Notes: generated by a model from the letters alone, not told the origin. A stretch of DNA of 64,000 nucleotides from Nostoc desertorum CM1-VF14 (GCA_019359245.1 JAHHHR010000039.1:1-64000); one strand, 5' to 3'. Numbered from the stretch's first letter, positions 26,948-36,898 are shown. Translations and numbers: made by a program.

Positions 26948-27937
26948 ATGAATCATCAGCCAGTTGATGCAACCACCGCCACCAGTTCTTTACCAATGGT
27001 GTCGGTGGTTGTTCCTATTTATAACGGTGAGGCAGATTTACCAGAGTTAATCAATTGTCTGTTGTCTCAAACCTACCCGAAAGACCGGGTAGAGTACTTG
27101 TTGGTGGACAATAATAGTAGCGATCGCACTCTCACCATCCTCAAAACATCTGCCGAAAATTGCCTCATCACAATCCGCCCATTGAGCGAAAACCAAATTC
27201 AAAGCTCTTATGCTGCTCGTAATACTGGGATTCGCGCCGCTACGGGAGAAATTATTGTTTTTACTGATGCAGATTGTCGCCCACAACCGCAATGGTTAGA
27301 TGCATTAATTCAGCCTTTTGTCAATAAAGAAGTGATAATTGTCGCTGGTGAAATTTTGGCACTACCAGGCACAACTTTGCTAGAACAGCACGCAGATCGT
27401 CAAGAAACTTTGTCGCAAAAGCATACCCTTAACCATTCCTTTTGTCCCTATGGTCAAACGGCTAATTTGGCAATTCGACGCATTGCCTTAGAAAAAGCGG
27501 GTTTATTTCGTCCCTATCTTACCACTGGTGGCGATGCCGATATTTGCTGGCGGATTTTGGGCGAAAACATCGGACGTTTGGAATTTGCCCCGAATGCGAT
27601 CGTTCAGCACCGCCACCGCGCCACACTTAAAGAACTGCAAAGTCAATGGCGGCGTTATGGACGCTCAAATCGCTATCTACATGAACTGCATGGTGTAGAT
27701 TTGATGCGAGAGATTACACTCAAAGAATGCGGCTATCGTTTGGCACGTTGGTTATTGAAAGAAATACCAAGGGATATTAAGAAGGCGTTGGCGCAGCCCG
27801 CCGCAGGCATCGTGGGTCAAGCTACCCTTGTAGATTTATTAAATACTCCCATTGGTTTGTTCACAGCTAGGGCACGTACTGTTGGGCAACGGGACGCCAA
27901 ACTGCCAGAGAATGCTAAGATAATTGGTCGACTGTAA
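26948..27937 (+). CDS. Glycosyltransferase family 2
   Basis: 329 aa with the GT-A fold of family 2: VSVVVPIYNGEADLPELI, LLVDNNSSDRT, and the metal-binding IIVFTDADCRP (D-x-D). It transfers a sugar from a nucleotide donor to an envelope or secreted polysaccharide acceptor; the specificity is unreadable. No membrane segment was seen. Residues about 281-289 (AQPAAGIVG) are encoded by GCGCAGCCCGCCGCAGGCATCG, a dispersed GC-rich repeat that also ends eboA, so a repeat seems to have landed in frame here. The start is ATG 26948. Confidence 0.9.
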   Translation: MNHQPVDATTATSSLPMVSVVVPIYNGEADLPELINCLLSQTYPKDRVEYLLVDNNSSDRTLTILKTSAENCLITIRPLSENQIQSSYAARNTGIRAATGEIIVFTDADCRPQPQWLDALIQPFVNKEVIIVAGEILALPGTTLLEQHADRQETLSQKHTLNHSFCPYGQTANLAIRRIALEKAGLFRPYLTTGGDADICWRILGENIGRLEFAPNAIVQHRHRATLKELQSQWRRYGRSNRYLHELHGVDLMREITLKECGYRLARWLLKEIPRDIKKALAQPAAGIVGQATLVDLLNTPIGLFTARARTVGQRDAKLPENAKIIGRL

Positions 27938-28689
27938 CAATATTTGGGGGCTAGCAGTCAATTGTGTAGGGAGTGCAAAATGCTCCTTAAGCTGTAAGTT
28001 ACTGGCTTATAAACTTTCGTTTGCCTAGCTTCTAGTCCTTCGACATTTATTTTTGCTTGTATTTAAATGTTACCGTTATGTATTACATTTTATACTACTA
28101 ATACTCGACCAAGTCAAAAATAACGGGTAAAGGCAAAGGGAGAAAATAACTTGATTTTCTTACTATAAAATTCCACCGAATTTCTTTAGTGGACTACTAA
28201 GCAGCTAAGTAAGAAAAAACGCTTTTGTCAGATCCAAGGCATTGCCTGAAACCTTTATTCTTGCCTTAACATCACAAAAGTGAATATATCTTAAGAAGTA
28301 TTTAAAAAAAATCAGGCACAGCAAGTATACTGTTATAATAAAATTTAACTTTAATAAATTGAAATTGTATTTAATAAATTAAAAATCTCAGCAAGTAGGG
28401 CTTGATCCAACTTTGTACTTTGGTCATTAATGGACAAGTTTGTGGCACTGAATAGTGCGAAGAGTTTATCTGAGTGTGAACAAATTTGTTTGCTTTCTCA
28501 TCATTGATAGATAAATTAGTAAATTAAGAAAATAAGTTCTGCCATATTTATTTACAATATGTCAGCTCTTGCAAGTAACCCAATTCTCGCTTGCTCAAAA
28601 GGGTCTGAACCCTTGAGGAAGGCATGGGGTTTGCTTCTCTTACTCTCTTCATTCACACCTATGTTTCATAGTTTTGTAAGTTGAGCAAC
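27938..28689. other. Gene-free interval, 752 bases
   Basis: AT-rich sequence with no plausible reading frame. TTTAATAAATT recurs near 28350-28382. The last 100 bases should hold the promoter of the GGDEF-EAL gene. No regulatory site was recognised. Confidence 0.4.
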
Positions 28690-30675
28690 ATGAACGTGGA
28701 TGCATTTAGCCAAGAGATAGAAAAATTGTGCTTACAGATACAGGGACTATTACAATGCAATGGAACTAAGGCAAGCTCACAACAAGACATAATAACAGAG
28801 GCTTTCGAAGAACTCCACACCGCAATGGAAGAACTATTGACAGCCTCCGAGGAGTTAGAGCTAACACGAGCGGCAGTGGAGAAAGAGCGCCAGCGTTACC
28901 AAGATTTGTTTGAGTTCGCTCCAGATGGTTATTTGGTAACTAATGCCGCAGGGATAATCCTAGAGGCTAATTATGCCGCAGCAACCTTGCTTGGTGTCCA
29001 CCAAAAACATTTGGTAGGTAAACCATTAATTCTGTTTGTTGCTCAACAAGACCGTCAGTCCTTTAGCTTTCAGATAAACAATTTCCAGGAGCTACTGAAC
29101 TGGGAAATTAACCTACAACCACGGGGAGGAGATCCTTTCCCTGCTATGAGTAAGGCATCTGTGGTGTACGACTTCCAGGGGAAGCAGGTTGGCTGGCGTT
29201 GGCTTCTGTGCAAGATCAGCGAGCACAAACAAGCTGAAGAAATGTTGTACCAAGCTTACGATGAGTTAGAAATACGAGTAGCAGAACGGACAGCAGAGCT
29301 GGTACAAGCAAATGAGAAATTGCTAACTGAAATTACAGAGCGTAAACGAGTCGAATCACAACTGCTGCACCTTGCGTTTCACGATGCACTGACGGGTCTG
29401 CCAAACCGCGCTGCATTTATGAACCGCCTAGGGCGTGCCATTGATTATTCAAAACGACATTCAGATTATCTATTTGCGGTACTCTTTATCGACCTAGATC
29501 GGTTTAAAGTGATCAATGACAGTCTTGGACACTTAAAAGGAGACCAATTCCTGCTTGCTATTGCGGGTAGGCTAGAACTATGCGTGCGCTCCATAGATAC
29601 AGCCGCACGGCTTGGAGGAGACGAATTTACAATCCTGCTTGAGGGAATCCAGGATGTGTCAGACGCTATCAAAGTTGTTGAACGGATTCAACAAGAACTG
29701 AAGTTACCCTTTGAGCTTGACGGACAAGAAGTGTTTACAACGGCAAGTATTGGCATCGCGTTGAGTTCGACAGTAGATTATAAACATCCAGAAGAACTGT
29801 TAAGGGATGCTGATACAGCAATGTACCGAGCCAAGTTGCTGGGCAGAGCGCGTTATGAGCTATTCAACTCAGATATGTATGCTAATACTCTGGCGAAATT
29901 GCAGTTAGAGAGCGATTTGCGCCGAGCAATTGAACGCCTTGAGTTTCGAGTTTATTACCAACCGATTGTTTCGCTTACTAAAGGCTCTATTTTAGGTTTT
30001 GAGGCTTTGTTGTGCTGGCAGCATCCTGAGCGTGGTTTGCTTAATCCAGAAGATTTTATTCCCTTGGCAGAAGAAACTGGACTAATTTACTCCATTGGCA
30101 ACTGGGCGTTGCATGAAGCCTGTCGCCAGGTGCAAGCTTGGCGAACCTGCCATCATTCCAACTTTATAGAGAAAATCAGTGTCAATCTCTCCCTTAAGCA
30201 ATTTTCCCAGTCCGATTTGATTGAGCAGATTCGGCAAATTTTGCGCTCAACTGGTCTGGATGCTAGCACTCTAGTACTAGAAATTACTGAAAGCGTAATT
30301 GTGGAAAATGGCGATAAGGCAACTGCTGTACTCTTACAACTTCGAGAGATGGGCATTGAGTTATCAATTGATGACTTTGGTACGGGCTACTCCTCATTAG
30401 GTCGTCTTTATAGTTTTCCGATTAGTGTGTTGAAGATTGACCGTTCTTTCATCAGCCTGATGGCCAGTAATAGTAAAAATTTAGAAATTATTGAGATAAT
30501 TATCACATTGGCACACCAACTGGGTATGGATGTGCTAGCCGAAGGAGTAGAGACAAAAGAGCAACTAGCACTTTTAAGAAAGTTGAATTGTGAATATGCC
30601 CAAGGAAATTTTTTCTCTATTCCATTAAATAGTTCAGTAGCAGAGGCATTAATTATGACAAATCCTCGGTGGTAA
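28690..30675 (+). CDS. Soluble PAS-GGDEF-EAL c-di-GMP signalling protein
   Basis: 661 aa from ATG 28690 (an in-frame TTG lies 9 bases upstream). Residues about 1-75 are a helical coiled coil, followed by a PAS domain (RYQDLFEFAPDGYLVTNAAG), a second coiled coil, then GGDEF and EAL. GGDEF is intact at 309-313 with the RSID inhibitory site before it, so cyclase activity is likely. The EAL motif reads E438-A-L-L-C442: the usual Arg of EALLR is Cys, which may weaken c-di-GMP binding or hydrolysis. Later EAL motifs (LEITES, DDFG, KID, AEGVE) are intact. No membrane segment is present. The catalytic half is very close to that of the gene at 342-3464, even in DNA, so the two are paralogues. Confidence 0.92.
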   Translation: MNVDAFSQEIEKLCLQIQGLLQCNGTKASSQQDIITEAFEELHTAMEELLTASEELELTRAAVEKERQRYQDLFEFAPDGYLVTNAAGIILEANYAAATLLGVHQKHLVGKPLILFVAQQDRQSFSFQINNFQELLNWEINLQPRGGDPFPAMSKASVVYDFQGKQVGWRWLLCKISEHKQAEEMLYQAYDELEIRVAERTAELVQANEKLLTEITERKRVESQLLHLAFHDALTGLPNRAAFMNRLGRAIDYSKRHSDYLFAVLFIDLDRFKVINDSLGHLKGDQFLLAIAGRLELCVRSIDTAARLGGDEFTILLEGIQDVSDAIKVVERIQQELKLPFELDGQEVFTTASIGIALSSTVDYKHPEELLRDADTAMYRAKLLGRARYELFNSDMYANTLAKLQLESDLRRAIERLEFRVYYQPIVSLTKGSILGFEALLCWQHPERGLLNPEDFIPLAEETGLIYSIGNWALHEACRQVQAWRTCHHSNFIEKISVNLSLKQFSQSDLIEQIRQILRSTGLDASTLVLEITESVIVENGDKATAVLLQLREMGIELSIDDFGTGYSSLGRLYSFPISVLKIDRSFISLMASNSKNLEIIEIIITLAHQLGMDVLAEGVETKEQLALLRKLNCEYAQGNFFSIPLNSSVAEALIMTNPRW

Positions 30676-30922
30676 GAGTTATTTAAAAAATTTTTAATGG
30701 TAATTAAAGACAGTTTCAAATGGGCATATAGCGCAAAACTGGAGCGGAGGCTTCCTCAAATCTAGATTTTGTAAAATAGTCTCCGGCTGAAACAAACCCG
30801 TTACCGTCGTTATCAGCCATCACCCAACGTTAACAAGCTCTCTCGTTTTTCCTTTATCCCTTTTGTTCAATGACTGTCAACTTTCGCTAAATTGGAAAAA
30901 GGTAAACTTAAGGGAATTTTAA
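30676..30922. promoter_or_regulatory. Promoter region of the response regulator
   Basis: 247 bases; a moderately GC-rich stretch at 30740-30830 has no palindrome. AAGGGAATTTTAA precedes the ATG and includes a weak ribosome site. Confidence 0.3.
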
Positions 30923-31618
30923 ATGTCAGCACAATTGTTACTGGTGGATGATGAACCAGGGATACGGGAAGCCGTGAAAGACTATTTGCAAGAGAGCGGT
31001 TTCAGCGTTCAAGTCGCCAGTAACGCCCTTGAAGGTTGGGAATGGATGCAAATGAATACACCCGACCTAGTGATTTCCGATGTCATGATGCCTCAAGTGG
31101 ATGGCTATCAGTTCCTGAAACAACTGCGAGAAGACCCTCGCTTCCAAGCGCTCCCGGTAGTATTTTTAACTGCTAAGGGTATGACAGGCGATCGCATCCA
31201 AGGCTATCATGCTGGTGTCGATGCCTATCTACCCAAACCCTTCGATCCAGATGAGTTAGTGGCTATAGTCGAAAATTTGCTCGCCCGCCGCGCTGCTAAG
31301 GCTCCAACTACGGGAGATGACGTTGAAACCCCTGATCTCGCTGAACTAGCCAATCAGATTGCCCAAATTAAGGCATTGTTAACTCAAAAAAATGCCATTT
31401 CTCAATCGCCAGCCCCTTTCAAAATTGATTTGACTCCCAGAGAACAAAGTGTTCTAAATTTGGTCGCTGAAGGGCTGATGAACAAAGAAATTGCTCGTCG
31501 CTTGGAAACCAGTGTCCGCAATGTAGAAAAATATGTCAGCCGTTTGTTTAGTAAAACTGGCACCAATAGCCGTACAGAGTTAGTTCGTTTTGCCCTAGAA
31601 CACGGTCTTGCTAAATAG
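30923..31618 (+). CDS. LuxR/NarL-type response regulator
   Basis: 231 aa. The receiver domain (1-120) has LLVDDEPG, the phospho-acceptor Asp in LVISDVMMPQVDGYQF, T in VVFLTAKG and K in AYLPKPFDP. A linker leads to a LuxR-type helix-turn-helix (about 165-228: LTPREQSVLNLVAEGLMNKEIARRL, NVEKYVSRLFSKTG). It is a DNA-binding two-component regulator. It resembles the Ycf29 group conserved in cyanobacteria and some plastids, but that assignment is from memory. No sensor kinase is nearby. Confidence 0.9.
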   Translation: MSAQLLLVDDEPGIREAVKDYLQESGFSVQVASNALEGWEWMQMNTPDLVISDVMMPQVDGYQFLKQLREDPRFQALPVVFLTAKGMTGDRIQGYHAGVDAYLPKPFDPDELVAIVENLLARRAAKAPTTGDDVETPDLAELANQIAQIKALLTQKNAISQSPAPFKIDLTPREQSVLNLVAEGLMNKEIARRLETSVRNVEKYVSRLFSKTGTNSRTELVRFALEHGLAK

Positions 31619-32179
31619 ACATTGGGCATTAGGAATGGGGAATGAGAGAGTATCCTCCCCTGCTCCCTGCTCCCTGCCCTCCTCTCCGTGTCCTCTTCGT
31701 TAAATCTTTTTTTGATATGGGTAATAGGTAACTGGCTGCTAAACCATGACCTATTACCAGTGATAGATAAAACATAAGTATTTCAGCAAATCAGGCACTT
31801 AACTAAAGTAAAAAGCTAAAAGTAAAGTTATTTATTTTCACTTTAGCCTTTTAGGCTTTCATTGAATTCGCGCCTGTTGTCCAATTCCCCATCTGTAAAG
31901 AAACAGGGTTTTGTTCTTCCTACAATGTCTTGATAAAAACTCGGTAAAATGCACCCGGCTGAATTTGCTCTCAGATTCTACCAGTACCCTTTGCTACAAA
32001 GTTTTTAATAGAGGAAACTGTTCCTGGGACTTCGTGCTGCTAAATAAGACTTTCACAAACTAGAAATCACAATATTTTATGAATTCTATTTGCTGCTTAG
32101 TTTTTATTGCAACGGGGCTATGGGATCAACATTTAATTTGATACCCAATCCATGTTTTCTCTCTACTTAAATTACACCT
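31619..32179. repeat. Intergenic region with purine tract and imperfect hairpin
   Basis: 561 bases without a gene. Bases 31625-31690 are a purine/pyrimidine tract (CTGCTCCCTGCTCCCTGCCC). About 31808-31856 the run AAAAGCTAAAAGTAAAG and TTCACTTTAGCCTTTT form an imperfect hairpin that may end the response-regulator transcript. Confidence 0.45.
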
Positions 32180-32464
32180 TTAAGTTTGGGGATTTTCAGC
32201 AGCATTACGTAAACGCATTAGCTGACGTCGCATTTGAGGTGAGGCTTTGAACTCTGATACTTCTTGCGCTTTAACGGAGGCTTGCAGCGTCTCTAGAAAG
32301 TCGTCAGAACCCTCAGTCAAGGCATCAAGTAATACCTGTAACAGTTGTTCGCGATCGCCTAATAGACTCTTTTCCTCAATCAACCGAAATTTGAGATGGA
32401 TTTCGCACTCATAAACACCTACTTCGAGATTATTTATCTGGCGTGGTAATGCTTTGGAGTTCAT
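32180..32464 (-). CDS. Small conserved cyanobacterial protein (Npun_R1517/Asr1734-like?)
   Basis: 94 aa, acidic and probably helical, with VGVYECEIHLKFRLIEEKSLL and LLQVLLDALTEGSDDFLE. From memory it resembles the small Npun_R1517/Asr1734 family of heterocyst-forming cyanobacteria, reported as a negative influence on heterocyst differentiation; this needs a search. No TCCGGA (DIF-type) motif was found upstream. AAAGGAATC lies 8 bases before the ATG at 32462-32464. It stands alone between two long gene-free intervals. Confidence 0.7.
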   Translation of the reverse strand: MNSKALPRQINNLEVGVYECEIHLKFRLIEEKSLLGDREQLLQVLLDALTEGSDDFLETLQASVKAQEVSEFKASPQMRRQLMRLRNAAENPQT

Positions 32465-33339
32465 AGCTATTGAGATTCCTTTACTTGGTGGTCATGAGGG
32501 TAAGGAGGTAGATGCCCAGCAAAATTCTTTATATCTTCTTTGAATCCAAAGTGCTTGAATTAAGAATTTTTCTTCATCAATCACCTTTGTATTCCATTTC
32601 AGTCTCCTGTGTTTTATTTTCAAGCTAGATTTTGATGTTCTTGTGCCAGATGTAGCTTAATGGTAAGCCATAACCATTATTCAGTTTTTAAGATTCTACA
32701 CAATAAAGTTTCTGTAAGAAGTTGTTCGACCTTTTTAAAGCTTTTTACACCAACTTTATGTTAACGTCAATAACAGTTGGACTTGTTACTTGAATTTTGG
32801 TGTTTATACGTAAGTAAAACCGCTTAATTTTTTTGAGTTTACTAAAGCCAGAGGTCGATGTAGCGCTATTCAGTAATATTACTTGATGTGCGTTTTTTTC
32901 AACATAAAATTTCGGAAAAATTAATCAGCATAATTATTAAGATAAAGATTTTTGTTACCCATAGAAAAATGTACATAGATTAAATCATTCTTGCCGAGCA
33001 CCCCGCCCTGCTGGCTTTTATCCTTGATTGAGTACAAAATCTTAGCTTTAGGTAAAACTGGCACAGCGCTTAGACTTGTTTGTATACGCCAAATAAAAAC
33101 ACTCCAACCAGCAATTTTTACAAAAAAATAATTAGACTACTGTCAGTACTAGCAACTAAATTTATCTTCAACTCCTAACAGAAGTAGCAAGTTCATCACT
33201 AGAGATGATATTTTTACTTATGCCCATTCAATATACCCTTTTGAAATTGCTTTCAAAGCTTGTAGATTGAGAGCATTCACGCTTGAATATAGCGTTTACA
33301 ATAATTTCAGTGTAATCCACCCAAATCTTACACCCTTTT
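32465..33339. other. Gene-free interval, 875 bases
   Basis: The longest gene-free stretch here; AT-rich, without a convincing frame or strong palindrome. TGTAGCTTAATGGTAAGCC (32650-32668) resembles a tRNA D-arm but no cloverleaf follows. It carries promoters for the small minus gene and for ndhM, and has room for a small RNA that I cannot demonstrate. Confidence 0.35.
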
Positions 33340-33699
33340 ATGGATAACCCGATGCTGCTCAAGTCCACAACCCGGCATATCCGCATTTTTGCAGGTGAAA
33401 TTGACCGGGATGGCGAACTGGTTCCTAGTCAACAGGTCTTAACGTTAGATGTTGACCCAGATAACGAATTTAACTGGAATGAAGATGCGCTGCAAAAAGT
33501 TTATCGAAAATTTGATGAACTAGTAGAAGCATCTAGTGGCGCAGACCTCACAGACTATAACTTGCGCCGTGTTGGGTCAGACTTAGAACATTATCTGCGA
33601 TCGCTCCTACAACTTGGGGAAATCAGCTACAATCTTTCTGCCCGTGTTACCAACTACAGCATGGGAGTCCCCCAAGTTGCAATTGACGGCAAACAATAA
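33340..33699 (+). CDS. ndhM: NAD(P)H-quinone oxidoreductase subunit M
   Basis: 119 aa, matching NdhM, an oxygenic-photosynthesis-specific subunit on the cytoplasmic arm of the NDH-1 complex used in cyclic electron flow and respiration. Typical stretches are STTRHIRIFAGEIDRDGELVPS, LTLDVDPDNEFNW, and LRRVGSDLEHYLRSLLQ followed by GEISYNL. Length is normal. ATG 33340 is used; ATG 33352 (MLLKS) is also possible. It is monocistronic, with repeats after it. Confidence 0.95.
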   Translation: MDNPMLLKSTTRHIRIFAGEIDRDGELVPSQQVLTLDVDPDNEFNWNEDALQKVYRKFDELVEASSGADLTDYNLRRVGSDLEHYLRSLLQLGEISYNLSARVTNYSMGVPQVAIDGKQ

Positions 33700-33734
33700 G
33701 CTCACGCAATGTCAACTTCATATTCTGACCTCTC

Positions 33735-34010
33735 TTTTTTGAAGAAGGCAGGAGGCAGATAGCGCAGCGTACAGCCTGCGGCATAGCTACGCTTAGAGCG
33801 AGTCCGCGTTCGCTTTTAGCGTCTCGTAGAGAGCGTCGGGCAGAAGGCAGAAGGAACAATTAGGCGGGGTCTGAATCCTTGCCTAATTGTAAGCGCCGTG
33901 TAGACAACGGGGTTTTAGACCCTTGTTCCCTTTGGTCACAGGTAGAGGGCAGCAAGCAGTATTGCCTTCTGCCTCCTGCCTCATGCCCTCTGCCTTTCTT
34001 GATAAAAACC
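33735..34010. repeat. Nested dispersed repeats and a 10-bp stem hairpin
   Basis: A GAAGAAGGCAGGAGGCAG repeat is interrupted at about 33758-33838 by a GC-rich TAGCGCAGCGTAC..TAGCGTCTCGTAGAGAGCG element, then resumes as CAGAAGGCAGAAGG. ACAATTAGGC (33856-33865) pairs perfectly with GCCTAATTGT (33881-33890). A pyrimidine mirror (GCCTTCTGCCTCCTGCCTC) follows at 33963. This looks like one repeat inserted in another. Confidence 0.6.
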
Positions 34011-34116
34011 GTAACTATGCAACACCAAAATTACAAAATTTTTAAAGTCACTTGATTTGTCAGGTGCTTTTGCCAAAAGTATATTTAATTATCTTAATTC
34101 TTAATTAAAGTTAATT

Positions 34117-34294
34117 GTTGCTATCCTACTTATAAACTAAATAAATACCAACATTATCTGCCTCTTGATGATCGAGAAATTCAGCAAAAGCTTGGGGTGC
34201 AGTTGTGCTTGGGTTATGCTTTGGTAACAGGGTTGGAGTTAGTTGCTTTGGCGATGGAGAGTCACAGAGCAATAGAAGCTATGATGAGGCTGTA
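34117..34294 (+). pseudogene. Possible gene remnant without start codon
   Basis: An open frame runs to a TAG at 34292-34294 and reads as a plausible protein fragment (LPLDDREIQQKLGVQLCLG, then YALVTGLELVALAM, MESHRAIEAMMRL). There is no ATG or ribosome site at its start. I do not recognise the family. It may be the 3' end of a decayed gene or chance. The rest of 34295-34469 is the promoter region of the phosphatase gene. Confidence 0.3.
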
Positions 34295-34469
34295 GGGTTG
34301 ACTTAGGAGCGTATTCTTTAGATAAATAAGTATTAGCACCTGCTGATATCCGCTAGCTAAAATCATCATCTAAAGTCTGGGTACGTGAAGTTTAAGAAAG
34401 ATGAGCGGTCTAGATTGTTCCGAATAATGCTGTTAAAGAAATTGCCAATCGCTTCCCGGTGCGAAAACT

Positions 34470-36767
34470 ATGGAAAATGACGCGGCAACGCTCTACTGTC
34501 CAAATGAAAATTGTCAGGCTGCCAACCCCCTGACTCACAAGTTTTGCCAGCGATGTTCCACGCCCCTACCCAAAAATTACCTCTGGGCTGTGGTAGATGG
34601 CCCGAGTATGGGTAGTCCTGGAGAAATATTAGCCGATCGCTATTTAGTTATTGATAAATTTGTTCTTTTAGATACGAAGCCTGGCTTATTAGCCTTAACA
34701 CCTGAATTAGATCACTTACAGCCTCTAAAAGCTTACCTGAGACTGATTCCCTATCGTTTAAACATACCGCAGGTATATGGAGTGCTTTTTCTCGCTGACG
34801 GCTCCTCCCATCGAGAAATATTACTTTTAGAAAAACCTCCATTATTAGTAGATGAAAAAATCCAACAAGTGGGTTTAGGCAACGAGTTAACCACCGCTTG
34901 GCATGATGCTACATCGATGCGCCAGCTCAATTGGTTATGGCAAATAGCTCATTTGTGGCAACCTCTTGCAAATGAAGGTGTCGTCTCTAGCTTGCTTGAC
35001 TCAGATGTATTACGGGTAGAAGGATCATTAGTCCGTTTATTAGAATTGCGTTTCGACGCAGCAACATTACCAGAATTGCCCCAATTAGGCCAATTTTGGC
35101 AGCAGTTGGTTAGTGGTGCCAAACCAGCCATAGGTGAATTTGTTGAACACATTAGTCTTTCTTTAGTTCAAGGAAAGATTAATTCAACTGATCAATTAAT
35201 CGCAGTTTTAGACCAGGGACTAGCACAATTAGGGCGATCGCAAACACCCACAATCAAAATCATCACCAAAACAGATACTGGACCAAGCCGCCAACGTAAC
35301 GAAGATGCTTGTAGCCCACCCAGTGGAACTCTGGTGAGCAAACCACCGCAGTCAACAGCCTTAGCAATTGTCTGTGATGGCATCGGTGGACACGAAGGTG
35401 GCAATGTCGCATCAAATTTAGCCATTGAAACAATCCAGCAGCAGGTACAGCAACTCACAAAAGTTCCCTACGACCACATAGACCCCTCACTGCTACTGAA
35501 TGACTTAGAAAAGGCAGTGGCAATTGCCAATGACAAAATTAGTCAGCGCAATGACGGTGAAAATCGCCAAGGTCGTCAACGGATGGGTACGACTTTAGTC
35601 ATGGCATTGCCTGTTGCTCATGAAATGTACATCACCCATGTCGGTGATAGTCGTGCTTACTGGATTACCCGTCACGGCTGTTATCAAGTAACCCTAGACG
35701 ATGATGTTGCTTCCCGTGAGGTGCGGTTAGGCTATGCCATTTACCGTGAAGCTGTACAACAAAGCGCTGCTGGCTCTCTTGTCCAGGCTTTGGGCATGGG
35801 GCCTAGTACTTCGTTACACCCCACATCTGCACGGTTTATGCTCGACGAAGATGCTGTTTTTCTGCTCACATCCGATGGTTTGAGTGATTTTGATCGGGTG
35901 GAGGAATACTGGGAAACAGAAATCTTGCCGATTCTAGCTGGGGAAACAAATATAACAAATGTTGCGGATAGATTAATCGAAATCGCTAACGCTAAGAATG
36001 GACACGATAATGTCACCATCGCTTTAGTTCATTATCAAGTCCAATACTGGGAACCAGAAATCACCATCAAAGCCGTAATTCCAGAGAGTTATTCCGCCAA
36101 AACTGTTGATTTTGCATCCAGAAAGCCTGATGCGACACTTTTAGGTAGCCCAAACCACAAAACTCAGGTGATTCCAGACACTGAGTCTGCAAGAACTCCT
36201 AGTTTACCGCTACAGTGGATTGTTCCGTTAATATTTGTAGTAGCAGCAGGTTCTTTAGGATTGTTCGTTAAGCAACTGCGATCGCAATCAGGGCGTTCGC
36301 CAATTTTCTCGAATCCATTACAAACTCAAAACCCTACCATCGAAGTAACACCCGCAGCGCGATCGCTTACTAATCTTTCTCCTGGTTGGGTTATTCAAAC
36401 CAACAATCAAATATCCTTGGGAAACAACCAATCACTTCCCCCTAAAGCTTTTTTAGAAGTTATCAACATAAAACCAAATTCTAAACCAGTTTCTGGGGAT
36501 TTTTTGGTGTCTATGCGAGTCTGTCCAAATAAAAGCGCACAAACTTCAGCTAATACTAATAATCCCGCAGGAACTTCCTCTGTTTCATCAAATTCAAAAC
36601 CTTTGCCGGAAGAGAAAACAGTATTGCTGGACTTATCCCAACTGAAACGCTTTGGTGTCTCTGTTTTACAATCAAATGTAAAAAGTCCATGTACAGCCGA
36701 CACACAGCCGCCAGCGATTCAATCACCTGCACCTGACACCAGTCCAACTTCATCAAATACTCGTTAA
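34470..36767 (+). CDS. Zinc-ribbon / pseudokinase-like / PP2C phosphatase with membrane anchor
   Basis: 765 aa. Residues about 9-32 are a zinc ribbon (CPNENC then CQRC). Residues about 50-265 resemble a worn Ser/Thr kinase fold (ILADRYLVIDKF, then LWQIAHLWQPLANEGVVSSLL and VRLLEL) with no catalytic HRD or DFG. Residues about 270-525 are a complete PP2C metal-dependent phosphatase: TDTGPSRQRNEDA, VCDGIGGHEGG, MGTTLVMA, THVGDSRAYWI, LTSDGLSDF and GHDNVTIALV. A membrane segment (about 575-595, WIVPLIFVVAAGSLGLFV) places the S/T/N/P-rich C-terminal tail outside. It should remove phosphate from Ser/Thr. A CHAT-FHA gene begins 131 bases later on the same strand and could read such phosphate marks. 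Confidence 0.9.
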   Translation: MENDAATLYCPNENCQAANPLTHKFCQRCSTPLPKNYLWAVVDGPSMGSPGEILADRYLVIDKFVLLDTKPGLLALTPELDHLQPLKAYLRLIPYRLNIPQVYGVLFLADGSSHREILLLEKPPLLVDEKIQQVGLGNELTTAWHDATSMRQLNWLWQIAHLWQPLANEGVVSSLLDSDVLRVEGSLVRLLELRFDAATLPELPQLGQFWQQLVSGAKPAIGEFVEHISLSLVQGKINSTDQLIAVLDQGLAQLGRSQTPTIKIITKTDTGPSRQRNEDACSPPSGTLVSKPPQSTALAIVCDGIGGHEGGNVASNLAIETIQQQVQQLTKVPYDHIDPSLLLNDLEKAVAIANDKISQRNDGENRQGRQRMGTTLVMALPVAHEMYITHVGDSRAYWITRHGCYQVTLDDDVASREVRLGYAIYREAVQQSAAGSLVQALGMGPSTSLHPTSARFMLDEDAVFLLTSDGLSDFDRVEEYWETEILPILAGETNITNVADRLIEIANAKNGHDNVTIALVHYQVQYWEPEITIKAVIPESYSAKTVDFASRKPDATLLGSPNHKTQVIPDTESARTPSLPLQWIVPLIFVVAAGSLGLFVKQLRSQSGRSPIFSNPLQTQNPTIEVTPAARSLTNLSPGWVIQTNNQISLGNNQSLPPKAFLEVINIKPNSKPVSGDFLVSMRVCPNKSAQTSANTNNPAGTSSVSSNSKPLPEEKTVLLDLSQLKRFGVSVLQSNVKSPCTADTQPPAIQSPAPDTSPTSSNTR

Positions 36768-36898
36768 ACTGGTAAAAACCTGGAATAATAATCAGGTAAC
36801 AATCAAAGTAAAACTTACAAGGTAAAAAAGTAAAAAATTTTAACCTTGGAGAATTCTTATTTGAAATTATTTGTTTTAGATTTTAATTTAATGAATCC

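Noticed and set aside
32645..32720. tRNA-like D-arm (GTAGCTTAATGGTAAGCC).
   Set aside because: No matching acceptor, anticodon or T stems follow.
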